From Amorphoplanes friuliensis DSM 7358 (GTDB lineage: Bacteria; Actinomycetota; Actinomycetes; Mycobacteriales; Micromonosporaceae): 64,000 bases of DNA. Each line of letters starts with the position of its first letter. Positions within the stretch are counted from its first letter, which is position 1. The position numbers were made by a program, and so were the translations under genes. The DNA lies in the NCBI RefSeq assembly GCF_000494755.1, contig NC_022657.1:3510001-3574000 (forward strand), written 5' to 3'. This document shows positions 34,981-42,892 of this stretch, piece after piece. The notes under the pieces are model-generated. The model did no database searches. It had not been told where the DNA came from and saw only the letters and a list, made by a program, of their open reading frames with translations.

Positions 34981-36048
34981 ATGCCTGCTTCCTGGACGTT
35001 TGCCGTCGCCCGTGACGACCTCGGCCGGACCACCCTGACCGAGGGCGAGACACTGGCCCTGGCCGACGGGGAGGTGCTGCTGCGGGTGGACCGGGTCGGT
35101 CTGACCGCCAACAACGTCACGTACGCGGTGCTCGGCGAGGTCATGCGCTACTGGCAGTTCTTCCCGCCGGAGCCCCGCGGCCTCACCGGTGAGTGGGGAC
35201 TCCCGCCGCTGTGGGGCTTCGCGGAGGTGGCCGAGTCGACCGTGCCCGGGGTCGAGACCGGCCTGCGCGTCTACGGCTACCTGCCGCCCGCCGGTCACCT
35301 CGTGGTGCGGCCGGACCGGGTGGACGCCTCCGGCTTCCGCGACGCGAGTGAGCACCGGGCCGCGCTCCCGTCGCCGTACAACGCGTACCGGTCGACCGGG
35401 AACGACGCGGCCTACCGCAAGGACCAGGAGGACCTGCTGATCCTGTTCCGGCCGCTGTTCTTCACCTCGTTCATGCTGGCCGACCAGGTCGCCGACAACA
35501 ACTACTACGGCGCGTCCGCCCTGGTGCTCTCGTCGGCCTCCAGCAAGACGGCGTACGCCGCCGCGTTCGAGCTCCGGGGCCGCGGCCCGCGCCTGATCGG
35601 GCTCACCTCGCCGGGCAACGTGGAGTTCACCCGCTCGCTCGGCTGTTACGACGAGGTCCGCGCCTACGACGCCGTCGACGGCCTCGACGTCGTCCCGACC
35701 GCGTACCTGGACCTCTCCGGTGCCGCCGCCACCCGCACCGCTCTCAAGGAACGCCTCGGTGACCACCTCGTCCGCGACGTCGCGATCGGCCTCACCAACC
35801 AGGTCCCGAACGCCGCGGACGCCGGCGAGGTGTTCTTCGCACCGACCCAGATGCGCAAACGCAGCGAGGACTGGGGCCGCGAAGGCCTCGACGACCGCTT
35901 CGCCGAGGCCTGGCAACGCTTTGCCGCGGTCGTCGAGGGCTGGATCGACATCCGCGTGAGCACCGGCCCCGAGGCCCTCCAGGCGGCCTGGCTCGAAGTG
36001 CTCGCCGGTGGCACACCGCCTAGGGTCGGCCAGATCGTTCAGCTGTGA
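34981..36048 (+). CDS. DUF2855 family protein
   Basis: A 355-aa cytoplasmic protein of the DUF2855 family (TANNVTYAVLGEVMRYWQFF and LFRPLFFTSFMLAD are its usual marks). It resembles the medium-chain dehydrogenase/reductase fold without clear catalytic zinc ligands; the segment VLSSASSKTAYAAAFEL fits a nucleotide-binding helix. Its exact reaction is unknown. It starts 113 bases after the divergent dienelactone hydrolase start, and its last 29 bases overlap the convergent FN3 gene. Confidence 0.8.
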   Translation: MPASWTFAVARDDLGRTTLTEGETLALADGEVLLRVDRVGLTANNVTYAVLGEVMRYWQFFPPEPRGLTGEWGLPPLWGFAEVAESTVPGVETGLRVYGYLPPAGHLVVRPDRVDASGFRDASEHRAALPSPYNAYRSTGNDAAYRKDQEDLLILFRPLFFTSFMLADQVADNNYYGASALVLSSASSKTAYAAAFELRGRGPRLIGLTSPGNVEFTRSLGCYDEVRAYDAVDGLDVVPTAYLDLSGAAATRTALKERLGDHLVRDVAIGLTNQVPNAADAGEVFFAPTQMRKRSEDWGREGLDDRFAEAWQRFAAVVEGWIDIRVSTGPEALQAAWLEVLAGGTPPRVGQIVQL

Positions 36049-36664
36049 CGGGGGAGCGCTGGTCGACGGCGTTGATCGTGCGGACGCCGTAGGTGTGGGC
36101 ACCGGGCCGCGGCCGTGCGACGACGAGCGAGGTGGCGCCGGTCTCGCCGATCGGCACACCGTCCAGGAAGACCTCGTACCCGGCGACGGGCGGCTGCACG
36201 AACGGCGACGTCTCGGCCGGGCCGGTCCACGACAGTTTCAGCAGGCGGCGCGATTGCGCTTCCACGCGCAGATCGGTCGGGGCGGCCGGGATCTCGGTGC
36301 CGCTCCAGATCTGACCCACCGTCCGGTAGACGTACGGAGAGGGGTTCCCGGCCGGATCCACCGCACGCACCGCGAAGATGAAGATGCGGGGCGGCAGGGT
36401 CCCGCCGGTCGAATAGACGTAGCTGGTGCCGGTGGTCGTGGTGCGGAGGCTGTTGCTCTCGTAGACCTCGTAGGTGACCGGGCCGCGGTCGTCCGTCGAG
36501 GGCGCCCAGCTGATCGTCAGCCCGGAGGTGAGGTCGAAGACCAGTGGTCCGGGCCGGGTCGGAGGGGTGTGGTCGACCCCCGCGGCACCGGCGGCCGCGG
36601 GGGTGACGAGGACGGCGCCGGCGATCAGCGCGAGCGTCGCTGCGATACGCATCCGTGACAACAT
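36020..36664 (-). CDS. Secreted protein with two fibronectin type III domains
   Basis: A 214-aa secreted protein: signal peptide about residues 1-27 (LALIAGAVLVTPAAAGA), then two FN3-like beta-sandwiches (PTRPGPLVFDLTSGLTISWA and PAAPTDLRVEAQSRRLLKLS). There is no catalytic domain. FN3 modules often space domains of glycoside hydrolases or bind surfaces; here they stand alone. Its 3' end overlaps the DUF2855 gene by 29 bases in the opposite direction. Confidence 0.8.
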   Translation of the reverse strand: MLSRMRIAATLALIAGAVLVTPAAAGAAGVDHTPPTRPGPLVFDLTSGLTISWAPSTDDRGPVTYEVYESNSLRTTTTGTSYVYSTGGTLPPRIFIFAVRAVDPAGNPSPYVYRTVGQIWSGTEIPAAPTDLRVEAQSRRLLKLSWTGPAETSPFVQPPVAGYEVFLDGVPIGETGATSLVVARPRPGAHTYGVRTINAVDQRSPVTAERSGRP

Positions 36665-36695
36665 ATCGACGACCGTATATCAATGGCGCTGGCTG

Positions 36696-37847
36696 TCACT
36701 TGCATCGCCAACTCATGGGATAGAACGGCGCGGACGTGCCGGGATTGCCGTGGCCCGCCGCGGTCAGACCGTCCGCTCCGACCGTGATTGCGCGGTATCC
36801 GGCCGGCCTCGCGCGATCCACCGGCAGGACCACCAGCCGATTGCCGAGGTGGAGGAAGGGCTCGGACAGGTTGGAGGGATACGCCAGCCGCTCGCTTTTG
36901 CCGGTGGCGATCTCGTAGCGGAACGGCGCCTCCTTGGAGACGTCGTAGAGCGTTCCGGTGGTGCTGCCGTCGGACGGAGCAACGCTGACCACGGCTGGGA
37001 CTTCGGCCCGGCCGTAGACCCACCCTCCACGGATCTGTTCGGCCCGGTATCTGGTTGCTTCCCTGTCTCCGTCCCGGGGCACGGGTATGGCACGCCCGGT
37101 GCCGTCCGGGAACCACAGGTATCCGGTCAGATCATGGTGGGCGTCGGCGACCTGGCCCAGGATCGTCCCGTCCTCGGCGAGATCGACGATCATGCTCCCG
37201 GTTGCGCCCGCAGGCAGGGGCAGCACTTCGGGCTCGGCGGTGGCGGAGGCCCAGCGAACGCTGCGCTTGCCGGACTCGCCGGCGATGACCCCGTTCTCGT
37301 TGATGCTCCGGGCCGACAGCCACTTGCCGCCCTCGAGCGGGGTGAGTTCGCCGTTCCGATACAGGTAGGACCCCTTCCCGTATCCGGAGGCGACACCGAC
37401 CCCGGTGGAGGTGAGGTCGTGCAGCGCGATGCCGGGCTTCTTCAGAACCTCGACGACCTTGTCGTCGTGCCACACGACCGCAGCCGAGACCGTCCCCGCT
37501 ATGGGGTTGGCCTGGCCGGCGATCCAGCGGCCCGTGGGGTCGGCGCCGGTGACCTCGACGGTCTCGTAGCCGGCCATGGGCAACGGGATGCCGACGCAGT
37601 CCGGCAGCGGTGGCAGGGGAGCCGGGTCGGCGCCGCCGAAGGCCAGGTTGCCACCGATCGCCACACCACCGACGAGCGCGGCGATCGCCGCACCCGCACC
37701 GGTGATCGTGAAGCGTTTACGCCGCCGTCCGGTCCGCATCGCCGCGGCGATGTCCACCCGGGACGGCTGGTCGGGGTCGACGTTCATCGGCTCGAGGAGT
37801 TCCGTGGGACTCTTCTCGTCAAAGGACACAGCGTTGTCCCTCCTCAT
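36696..37847 (-). CDS. Membrane-anchored HAF-repeat-like protein, partner of the SigE-family sigma factor
   Basis: A 383-aa protein starting at ATG 37847, which overlaps the sigma factor stop (ATGA). About 57 cytoplasmic residues (RVDIAAAMRTGRRRKRF at the end) precede one membrane helix (about 58-80). An extracellular region follows with repeated blocks such as SINENGVIAGES and DLAEDGTILGQV, which look like HAF-type beta-propeller repeats. The order of sigma factor then single-pass membrane protein suggests an anti-sigma role, with the N-terminal part holding the sigma factor; no zinc-binding anti-sigma motif (HxxxCxxC) is visible. An extracellular sensor blade is plausible. Confidence 0.7.
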   Translation of the reverse strand: MRRDNAVSFDEKSPTELLEPMNVDPDQPSRVDIAAAMRTGRRRKRFTITGAGAAIAALVGGVAIGGNLAFGGADPAPLPPLPDCVGIPLPMAGYETVEVTGADPTGRWIAGQANPIAGTVSAAVVWHDDKVVEVLKKPGIALHDLTSTGVGVASGYGKGSYLYRNGELTPLEGGKWLSARSINENGVIAGESGKRSVRWASATAEPEVLPLPAGATGSMIVDLAEDGTILGQVADAHHDLTGYLWFPDGTGRAIPVPRDGDREATRYRAEQIRGGWVYGRAEVPAVVSVAPSDGSTTGTLYDVSKEAPFRYEIATGKSERLAYPSNLSEPFLHLGNRLVVLPVDRARPAGYRAITVGADGLTAAGHGNPGTSAPFYPMSWRCK

Positions 37848-38353
37848 CGGACGGCAGTCGCGGACGGGGACGACCACTTGGTCAGCAGGCGCCGCAGCGT
37901 CGCCAGGCCGTGGGTCGTCTGACTCTTCACCGTGCCCTCGGAGCAGCCGAGGATCGTGGCGACCTCCGCGATCGGCAGGTCGTGCAGGAACCGCAGCACC
38001 AGTGTGGCCTGCTGCTTCGGGGGCACCCGCTTCAACGCGGCCACCAGCAGCAGCCGCTCCTCGACGCCGGGCGGCGGTTGCCCCGCACTTTCCGGTACGG
38101 CGTCGAAGAGGCGCACCCGCCACCAGCCCCGGCGCTTCTCGTCGAGGAACGCGCGGACCAGCATCGTGCGGGTGTACGCGTCGAGCCCGTCCGACCCGCT
38201 GATCCGGCCCCAGACCGCGTACAGCTTGGCGATCGTCTCCTGGACCAGGTCGTCGGCGTGATGGGAGTCCCCGGCGAGGTGGTACGCCAGGCGTCTCAGG
38301 GCGGGTAACCGCCCCTGGACGTACGCCACGTAGTCGGCGTCCGATTTCTTCAT
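37844..38353 (-). CDS. SigE-family RNA polymerase sigma-70 factor (ECF type)
   Basis: A 169-aa ECF sigma factor. Region 2 is HHADDLVQETIAKLYAVW (about 32-49), and region 4 with its helix-turn-helix is LPIAEVATILGCSEGTVKSQ (about 125-144). Length and the RGWWRV linker fit the SigE family common in actinobacteria. ATG 38353 is chosen; upstream open frame lacks sigma features. It is coupled to the membrane HAF-like partner, and a promoter-like pair at 38383-38411 fits transcription from just upstream. Confidence 0.9.
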   Translation of the reverse strand: MKKSDADYVAYVQGRLPALRRLAYHLAGDSHHADDLVQETIAKLYAVWGRISGSDGLDAYTRTMLVRAFLDEKRRGWWRVRLFDAVPESAGQPPPGVEERLLLVAALKRVPPKQQATLVLRFLHDLPIAEVATILGCSEGTVKSQTTHGLATLRRLLTKWSSPSATAVR

Positions 38354-38382
38354 GAGCCTTAGACGGCCGCGCCGGCGTAAAA

Positions 38383-38411
38383 GTTGTATGCGAATTTCCT
38401 GCGACTGTTCA
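38383..38411 (-). promoter_or_regulatory. Sigma-70-like promoter of the SigE-family gene
   Basis: On the minus strand TGAACA (38411-38406) and TACAAC (38388-38383) are separated by 17 bases, each matching four of six consensus bases. The likely start point lies about 23 bases before the ATG at 38353. Confidence 0.45.
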
Positions 38412-38660
38412 CACCGGATCCGTTCTTGACAGCAATGGGGCACGCGAGCATGCTTGTCGGGTCCACGATAATGCCTCCTTCACGTCGAGGCCCGTGGCTC
38501 TACACGCATCGTTCCTTTGCGCCGATGCTCAACGGGGATCATTTGCGCTCTCAGGCGTTTCCGCTGGTGGTACCGCCGCGCCCACGCCTTTCTCCACCTG
38601 CGTTTGCCTGCATCCGGTTCTCCGCAGAAATCTGTCGAAAGCCACGGATAGGAACAGCAG
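38412..38660 (+). other. Upstream region of the subtilase gene
   Basis: No supported gene. A perfect TTGACA (38426-38431) is followed 17 bases later by a weak CATGCT (38449-38454), a possible promoter reading toward the subtilase with a leader of about 200 bases. Short ATG-started frames exist but show no family or precursor-peptide features. The ribosome site before 38661 (GGATAGGAAC) is weak. Confidence 0.35.
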
Positions 38661-39764
38661 ATGACGTTTCATATCGATGTCGAAATGATGACCGCCCTGC
38701 GATTCGACCAGGCCGCGGCGACGCGGCAATCGGCCGCTCTGACCGCCTCGGATGCTCCGCAGACCGCAACCGTGGCCGGGGAGCTTCTGGTCACCGGTCC
38801 CGCCCGCGACACCGCGGCCGGGATCCTGACAGCCCGCGGGTTCGACCTGGTGGCCGAGGCCGGCTCCGTCGCCCTGTGGCGTCACCCGTCGGCCGACGTC
38901 GCGGGCACCTGCGCCGACCTGCGCGTGCTCGGCCTGGTCGCCGCGCCCAACCACGTGATCGTGGCGGCCGCCGTCAGCAAGGGCCGTGGTGCTGCCGCGC
39001 CGAGCCCGGTGGCCGCGGCCGTGGGCAAGGGCCGCGGTGCCACCGCCCCGAGCCCGACCGCGCTGCGGCCGGCCGGCCCGGCGGGGAGTACGGCCGGAGC
39101 GGGTGTCCGTGTCGCGGTGCTGGACAGCGGCCCCGGCCGGCCGGTCGACGGTGTGCTTCCCGGAGCCGCCGGTCACGGCACGTTCGTGGCGGGAATCGTG
39201 CGTCAGGTCGCACCGGCCGCCGCGATCACGACGATCGAGGTGCTGGACGACACCGGCACCGGCACCGAGTTCACCGCCGCCGCCGCGCTCTTCGCCCTGG
39301 CGGCCGAGGCCGAGGCGCCGCAGCTCGTCAACCTCTCCTTCGTCGCGCTCGGCCCGGCCGGCGAGCCCGTGCCGATCGGTCTCGACGCGGCGGTGCGGGA
39401 GCTGAAGGACCGTCACCCCGGCACGATCGTGGTGGCCGCGGCCGGCAACACCGCGAGCAGCACACCGGCGTTCCCGGCGGCGTTCAAGTCGGTGCTCGCC
39501 GTGGGTACGCCGTCGGCGTACTCGAACCACGGCTGGTGGGTGGACTGCACGGTGGCGGCCGACGGCATCGTCAGCGACCTCACCACGGGCGTCCGGGACA
39601 CCGGTGTGGCGCTGGTCGAGCAGCACAGCCCGTGGGCGGCCTGGACCGGCACGTCGTTCGCCGCACCGCAGATCACGGGGATCCTGGCGGTCCTGATCTC
39701 GCACGGCTGGGATTCCGCCGCCGCTCTCACCGCACTGTCCCGGCCGGCCACCGCCGGCCGATGA
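38661..39764 (+). CDS. S8 family serine peptidase (subtilase), no signal peptide
   Basis: A 367-aa subtilase. Catalytic residues are Asp in VLDSG (about 153), His in GHGTFVAG (about 171), the oxyanion Asn in AAGN (about 261) and Ser in GTSFAAPQ (about 331). The N-terminal 135 residues show no signal peptide and contain a duplicated GRGAAAPSP / GRGATAPSP segment (about 112-133) just before the catalytic domain, probably a linker or cleavage region. Lack of a signal implies an intracellular or non-classically exported enzyme. The downstream MFS gene begins eight bases after the stop, suggesting an operon. Confidence 0.88.
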   Translation: MTFHIDVEMMTALRFDQAAATRQSAALTASDAPQTATVAGELLVTGPARDTAAGILTARGFDLVAEAGSVALWRHPSADVAGTCADLRVLGLVAAPNHVIVAAAVSKGRGAAAPSPVAAAVGKGRGATAPSPTALRPAGPAGSTAGAGVRVAVLDSGPGRPVDGVLPGAAGHGTFVAGIVRQVAPAAAITTIEVLDDTGTGTEFTAAAALFALAAEAEAPQLVNLSFVALGPAGEPVPIGLDAAVRELKDRHPGTIVVAAAGNTASSTPAFPAAFKSVLAVGTPSAYSNHGWWVDCTVAADGIVSDLTTGVRDTGVALVEQHSPWAAWTGTSFAAPQITGILAVLISHGWDSAAALTALSRPATAGR

Positions 39765-39771
39765 CACGCCC

Positions 39772-41022
39772 GTGGCAGCGACACGGGGTTCCGGCCTGTT
39801 CCACTGCTACTGGGCGTCGGTGTTCGTCTCCTATCTCGGTGACGGGATCAGACTGACCGCCTTCCCCCTGCTGGCGGTGTCGCTGACCACGGATCCGGGC
39901 CTGGTGGCGGTCGTCTCGGCGGCCGCCACCGTGCCCTGGCTCCTGTTCGGCCTGCACGCCGGTGTCCTGGTCGACCGGGTGCCGCGCCTGCCGCTGATGG
40001 TGGTGCTGCAGCTGGTCCGGGCTGCCGCCGGCACCGCGGCCGCGGTCGGAGTGGTCACCGGGCGGCTCACCGTCGCCGAGCTCGCGGTGATCGCCTTTGT
40101 CATGGGTACCTGCGAGGTCGGTTACGACATGGCGAGCCAGGCGGTCCTGCCGGAGCTCGTGCCGGCCGACCGTCTCCAGTGGGCGAACAGCCGGCTCGTC
40201 TCGACCGAGGCCGTGGTGCTGGAGTTCGCCGGTCCGGCGCTGGGCGGTGTGCTGTTCGCGGTCGCCGCGAGCCTGCCGGTCGCCGTCGACACCGTCACGC
40301 TCCTCGCCTCGGCGGCCCTGCTCGGCTCGATGGCGGTCAAGTCGATGGCCCGGCTCAAGGGCAAGCCGAGGGAGACGGTCGTCCCGGAGCCTGTCTCGCA
40401 ACAGCTGAAGGACGGTGTCCGCTGGTTCCTGCGGTCGCCGCTGATCCGGTCCATCACCGTGCTGACGACCTGCATCAACCTCGGCTCGGGCGGCCTCGAG
40501 GCGGTGCTGGTGCTCTTCGCCCGCAACCATCTCGGCCTCGGGCCGGCGGGTTACGGCCTGCTCATCGCGGTCGGTGCCATCGGATCGTTCGCCGGCGGGC
40601 TGCTGGCCGAGCGGGTGGTGACCGCCCGGGCGCGGCGGACGGCGATCCTCTGGACAGCGCCCGTCAACGGCACCTGCTTTGTCCTCATCGGACTGTTTCC
40701 CGACCGTGTGGTGACCTTCGCGATGTTCATCGCCTTCGGCATCACGATCAGCGTCTTCCGTGTGCACGCGTCCTCGCTGCGGCAGTCCAAGGTGCCCACG
40801 GAGATGCTCGGCCGGGTCCTGGGCGTGCACCGCGTGGTGTGCTGGGGTGCGCTGCCGGTGGGCGCTCTGGGGTCCGGCGCGATCGCCTCGGCCTACGGCA
40901 TCCGCTGGGCGATCATCGCCTCCGGCGCGACCGTCGTGCTGTCCTGGCTGGTGCTGATCCGCTTCCTGGCCCGGCCCGCCGTCGACGAGTACACCATCGC
41001 GGAGTCCGTCAGTCGCTGTTGA
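39772..41022 (+). CDS. MFS transporter
   Basis: A 416-aa membrane protein with about 12 helices. GVLVDRVPRLPLMV is the MFS A-motif loop, and CEVGYDMASQAVLPELV resembles macrolide/siderophore exporters of the EntS type. GTG 39772 starts eight bases after the subtilase stop, so the two may be co-expressed. The pairing could mean export of a peptide processed by the subtilase, but no substrate gene is seen. Its end overlaps the convergent repeat-protein gene by 14 bases. Confidence 0.83.
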   Translation: MAATRGSGLFHCYWASVFVSYLGDGIRLTAFPLLAVSLTTDPGLVAVVSAAATVPWLLFGLHAGVLVDRVPRLPLMVVLQLVRAAAGTAAAVGVVTGRLTVAELAVIAFVMGTCEVGYDMASQAVLPELVPADRLQWANSRLVSTEAVVLEFAGPALGGVLFAVAASLPVAVDTVTLLASAALLGSMAVKSMARLKGKPRETVVPEPVSQQLKDGVRWFLRSPLIRSITVLTTCINLGSGGLEAVLVLFARNHLGLGPAGYGLLIAVGAIGSFAGGLLAERVVTARARRTAILWTAPVNGTCFVLIGLFPDRVVTFAMFIAFGITISVFRVHASSLRQSKVPTEMLGRVLGVHRVVCWGALPVGALGSGAIASAYGIRWAIIASGATVVLSWLVLIRFLARPAVDEYTIAESVSRC

Positions 41023-42445
41023 TCCAGTGCGAGTCGGTGAGCTCGGCGGGCACACCGGCCCGCCGGAACACCTCCGCCACCCGGTCGCGCGCCTCCTCCA
41101 GCCCGAGCTCGGCGGTCAGCGTCCCGTCCGCGACGAGCGCCCGGAAACCCCGGGTCAGGCCCTCCTCACCCGCACCCCCGCCCAGGTACGCGACCAGCGC
41201 GGCCAGCGACGCGTACGGCGTCCGGACGCCGTAGCTGTACTCCCGTCCGGCGTCACCGGCCTGCGGCAGGTACTCGTACTTCTCGGCGAAGGTGATCTCC
41301 GCGGTGGCGTCCATGGTCAGCACCAGCTCGTAGATGCAGTCCGTCGACGAGCGGTGGACGTGCACCAGCTGCTCGGTCCGGGCGAACCCCGTCACGGTCG
41401 GGGTGACCCCGGAGGCGGTGATCCACTCCGCCACCAGGGCGCGACTGCCCTGCCGGGAAAGGAGTCCGATCCGCGCGACGAGCACCTCGAGGCAAGCGAT
41501 GAACCGGTCGTCGGCCCGCCCGGTCGCCGGTTCCAGCCCGAGGCGGCGTTCGAACTCCTCGACCAGGCGCGGAAGGTCGTCGAGGGGCGCATCGACGTGA
41601 TACTGGGTGCCGCCGTGGCGCAGGTCGCCGGTGCGGTACGCCTCGGTGAAGCGGACGAACGGGCTCGGGCCGAAGTGCGGCCAGAACGCCACCTCCAGGA
41701 CCGGTTCACCGGTGCGGAGCACGTGTGTGCGCGTCCGCCCGTCGAGGCGGGGCCGGGCGCCGGCCTCCCGGCACCAGTCCGCGAACCGCCGGCCGTTCGC
41801 GCCGGGCGGCAGGTCCGGGCCGAGCTCACCCCGCTCGGCCAGACCGGTGAGGATCGTCGCGGCCCGGTCGTCGACGTGCTCGCGGTGCGGCAGCCCGAAA
41901 CGGGCCTCGAGCAGATCCGCCACCGGCCCGAAGTCCTCGTACGCCTGCCACACCGTGTGCCCGTACGCGGTGTAGATGTCGTCGGGGTGTGCGGTGGCCG
42001 GGTCGGAGAAGCTCTCGACGAGCCGGAAGTCCTCGCTGCGGGACCCGAGCCGGGGCAGGACAGCCGTCAGCGTCCGCAGGAAGCCGTTGGGTTCGACGGA
42101 CCGGAACAACGGAACGCAGCGATGCGACAGCAGCCACCGCTCGCCGTCGAACCAGATCCGCTCGTAGGTGATCCCGGCCCGCTCGCAGTACGTGGCGAGA
42201 TGATCGTGATTGCTGAGGTACCGCGCCTGGATCTCCTCGCGGTCGGCCATCACCTGGATCGCCGCACTCAGCCGCTCCTCGACGGTGCCCGCCGGGGGCA
42301 GCCCGAAGCGCTGGTCGAGGTAGTCCGCCAGCGTGCCGAGGTCCGCCCGGGCCACCCGGATCGCGCCCCGGCGGCCGAGCCGATTGAGCAGGCTGCGGAA
42401 CTCGGCCCCGGCCGGATCGGTGACCAGCTCGAGCGGCAGCGTCAC
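41009..42445 (-). CDS. Hypothetical 478-aa protein made of four related repeats
   Basis: No family was recognised. Four segments of about 65-70 residues share the pattern LxxLxxxLxxRFGLxP ... AxxxLAxRGEL ... FADWCRxAGxxP, beginning near residues 36 (LADYLDQRFGLPP), 172 (VADLLEARFGLPH), 287 (LVEEFERRLGLEP) and 413 (LVAYLGGGAGEEG). Strand-rich stretches lie between them. The first two are closest and the last is most diverged. The protein is cytoplasmic. GTG 42445 overlaps the NUDIX stop, so the genes are coupled. The layout recalls polyimmunity or scaffold proteins, but this is speculation. Confidence 0.7.
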   Translation of the reverse strand: MTLPLELVTDPAGAEFRSLLNRLGRRGAIRVARADLGTLADYLDQRFGLPPAGTVEERLSAAIQVMADREEIQARYLSNHDHLATYCERAGITYERIWFDGERWLLSHRCVPLFRSVEPNGFLRTLTAVLPRLGSRSEDFRLVESFSDPATAHPDDIYTAYGHTVWQAYEDFGPVADLLEARFGLPHREHVDDRAATILTGLAERGELGPDLPPGANGRRFADWCREAGARPRLDGRTRTHVLRTGEPVLEVAFWPHFGPSPFVRFTEAYRTGDLRHGGTQYHVDAPLDDLPRLVEEFERRLGLEPATGRADDRFIACLEVLVARIGLLSRQGSRALVAEWITASGVTPTVTGFARTEQLVHVHRSSTDCIYELVLTMDATAEITFAEKYEYLPQAGDAGREYSYGVRTPYASLAALVAYLGGGAGEEGLTRGFRALVADGTLTAELGLEEARDRVAEVFRRAGVPAELTDSHWINSD

Positions 42446-42873
42446 GAGGCAGCAACCGGATAGACGCGCCAGCCCGCCGGTGGCGGAAGGCCGCGCCAGG
42501 TGGCCAGGCTCATCGCCGAGGGCGGATAGAGCGGCTCGGGCAGCGCGGCGGGGTCGTACCAGCCCCAGGACTCCAGAACGTCCGGCTCGCGGACCTCCGG
42601 CGGCGTACCCGGCCAGGTGGCGACGGCCCCGGCGGTCACACCGCTGCCCGTCGTCTGCACCCCGATCGCGAACACCTCTGGCTTCGTACCGTCGATCCCG
42701 GCCTCTTCCTCGGCCTCGCGGGCCGCGGCCTGCTCGATCGTCTCACCGGCCTCGACGTGACCGCCGGGCAGACACCACGACGGGTCCTCACCCGCCTTGA
42801 TGCGGCGACCGAGCAGCACCCGCCCCTCCGCGTCGACCACGATCAACCCCACACCCACCACCGGCCTCGTCAT
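42442..42873 (-). CDS. NUDIX hydrolase
   Basis: A 143-aa NUDIX protein. The Nudix box GGHVEAGETIEQAAARE then AEEEAG (about 38-60) fits Gx5Ex7REUxEExGU. It hydrolyses a nucleoside-diphosphate-linked compound with Mg; 8-oxo-dGTP or a nucleotide sugar are typical substrates. ATG 42873 starts the conserved GVGLIVVDAEGRVLL strand. It is translationally coupled to the four-repeat protein, whose GTG overlaps this stop. Confidence 0.9.
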   Translation of the reverse strand: MTRPVVGVGLIVVDAEGRVLLGRRIKAGEDPSWCLPGGHVEAGETIEQAAAREAEEEAGIDGTKPEVFAIGVQTTGSGVTAGAVATWPGTPPEVREPDVLESWGWYDPAALPEPLYPPSAMSLATWRGLPPPAGWRVYPVAAS

Positions 42874-42892
42874 GCCACCGATGATCGCACTC

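Noticed and set aside
38441-38660. Short precursor-peptide gene upstream of the subtilase
   Set aside because: An ATG-started frame exists but shows no leader/core features and reads out of frame into the subtilase; no modifying enzymes are near.
41009-42445. Naming the four-repeat protein an immunity protein
   Set aside because: No toxin domain or secretion gene lies beside it; only the repeat pattern supports the idea.
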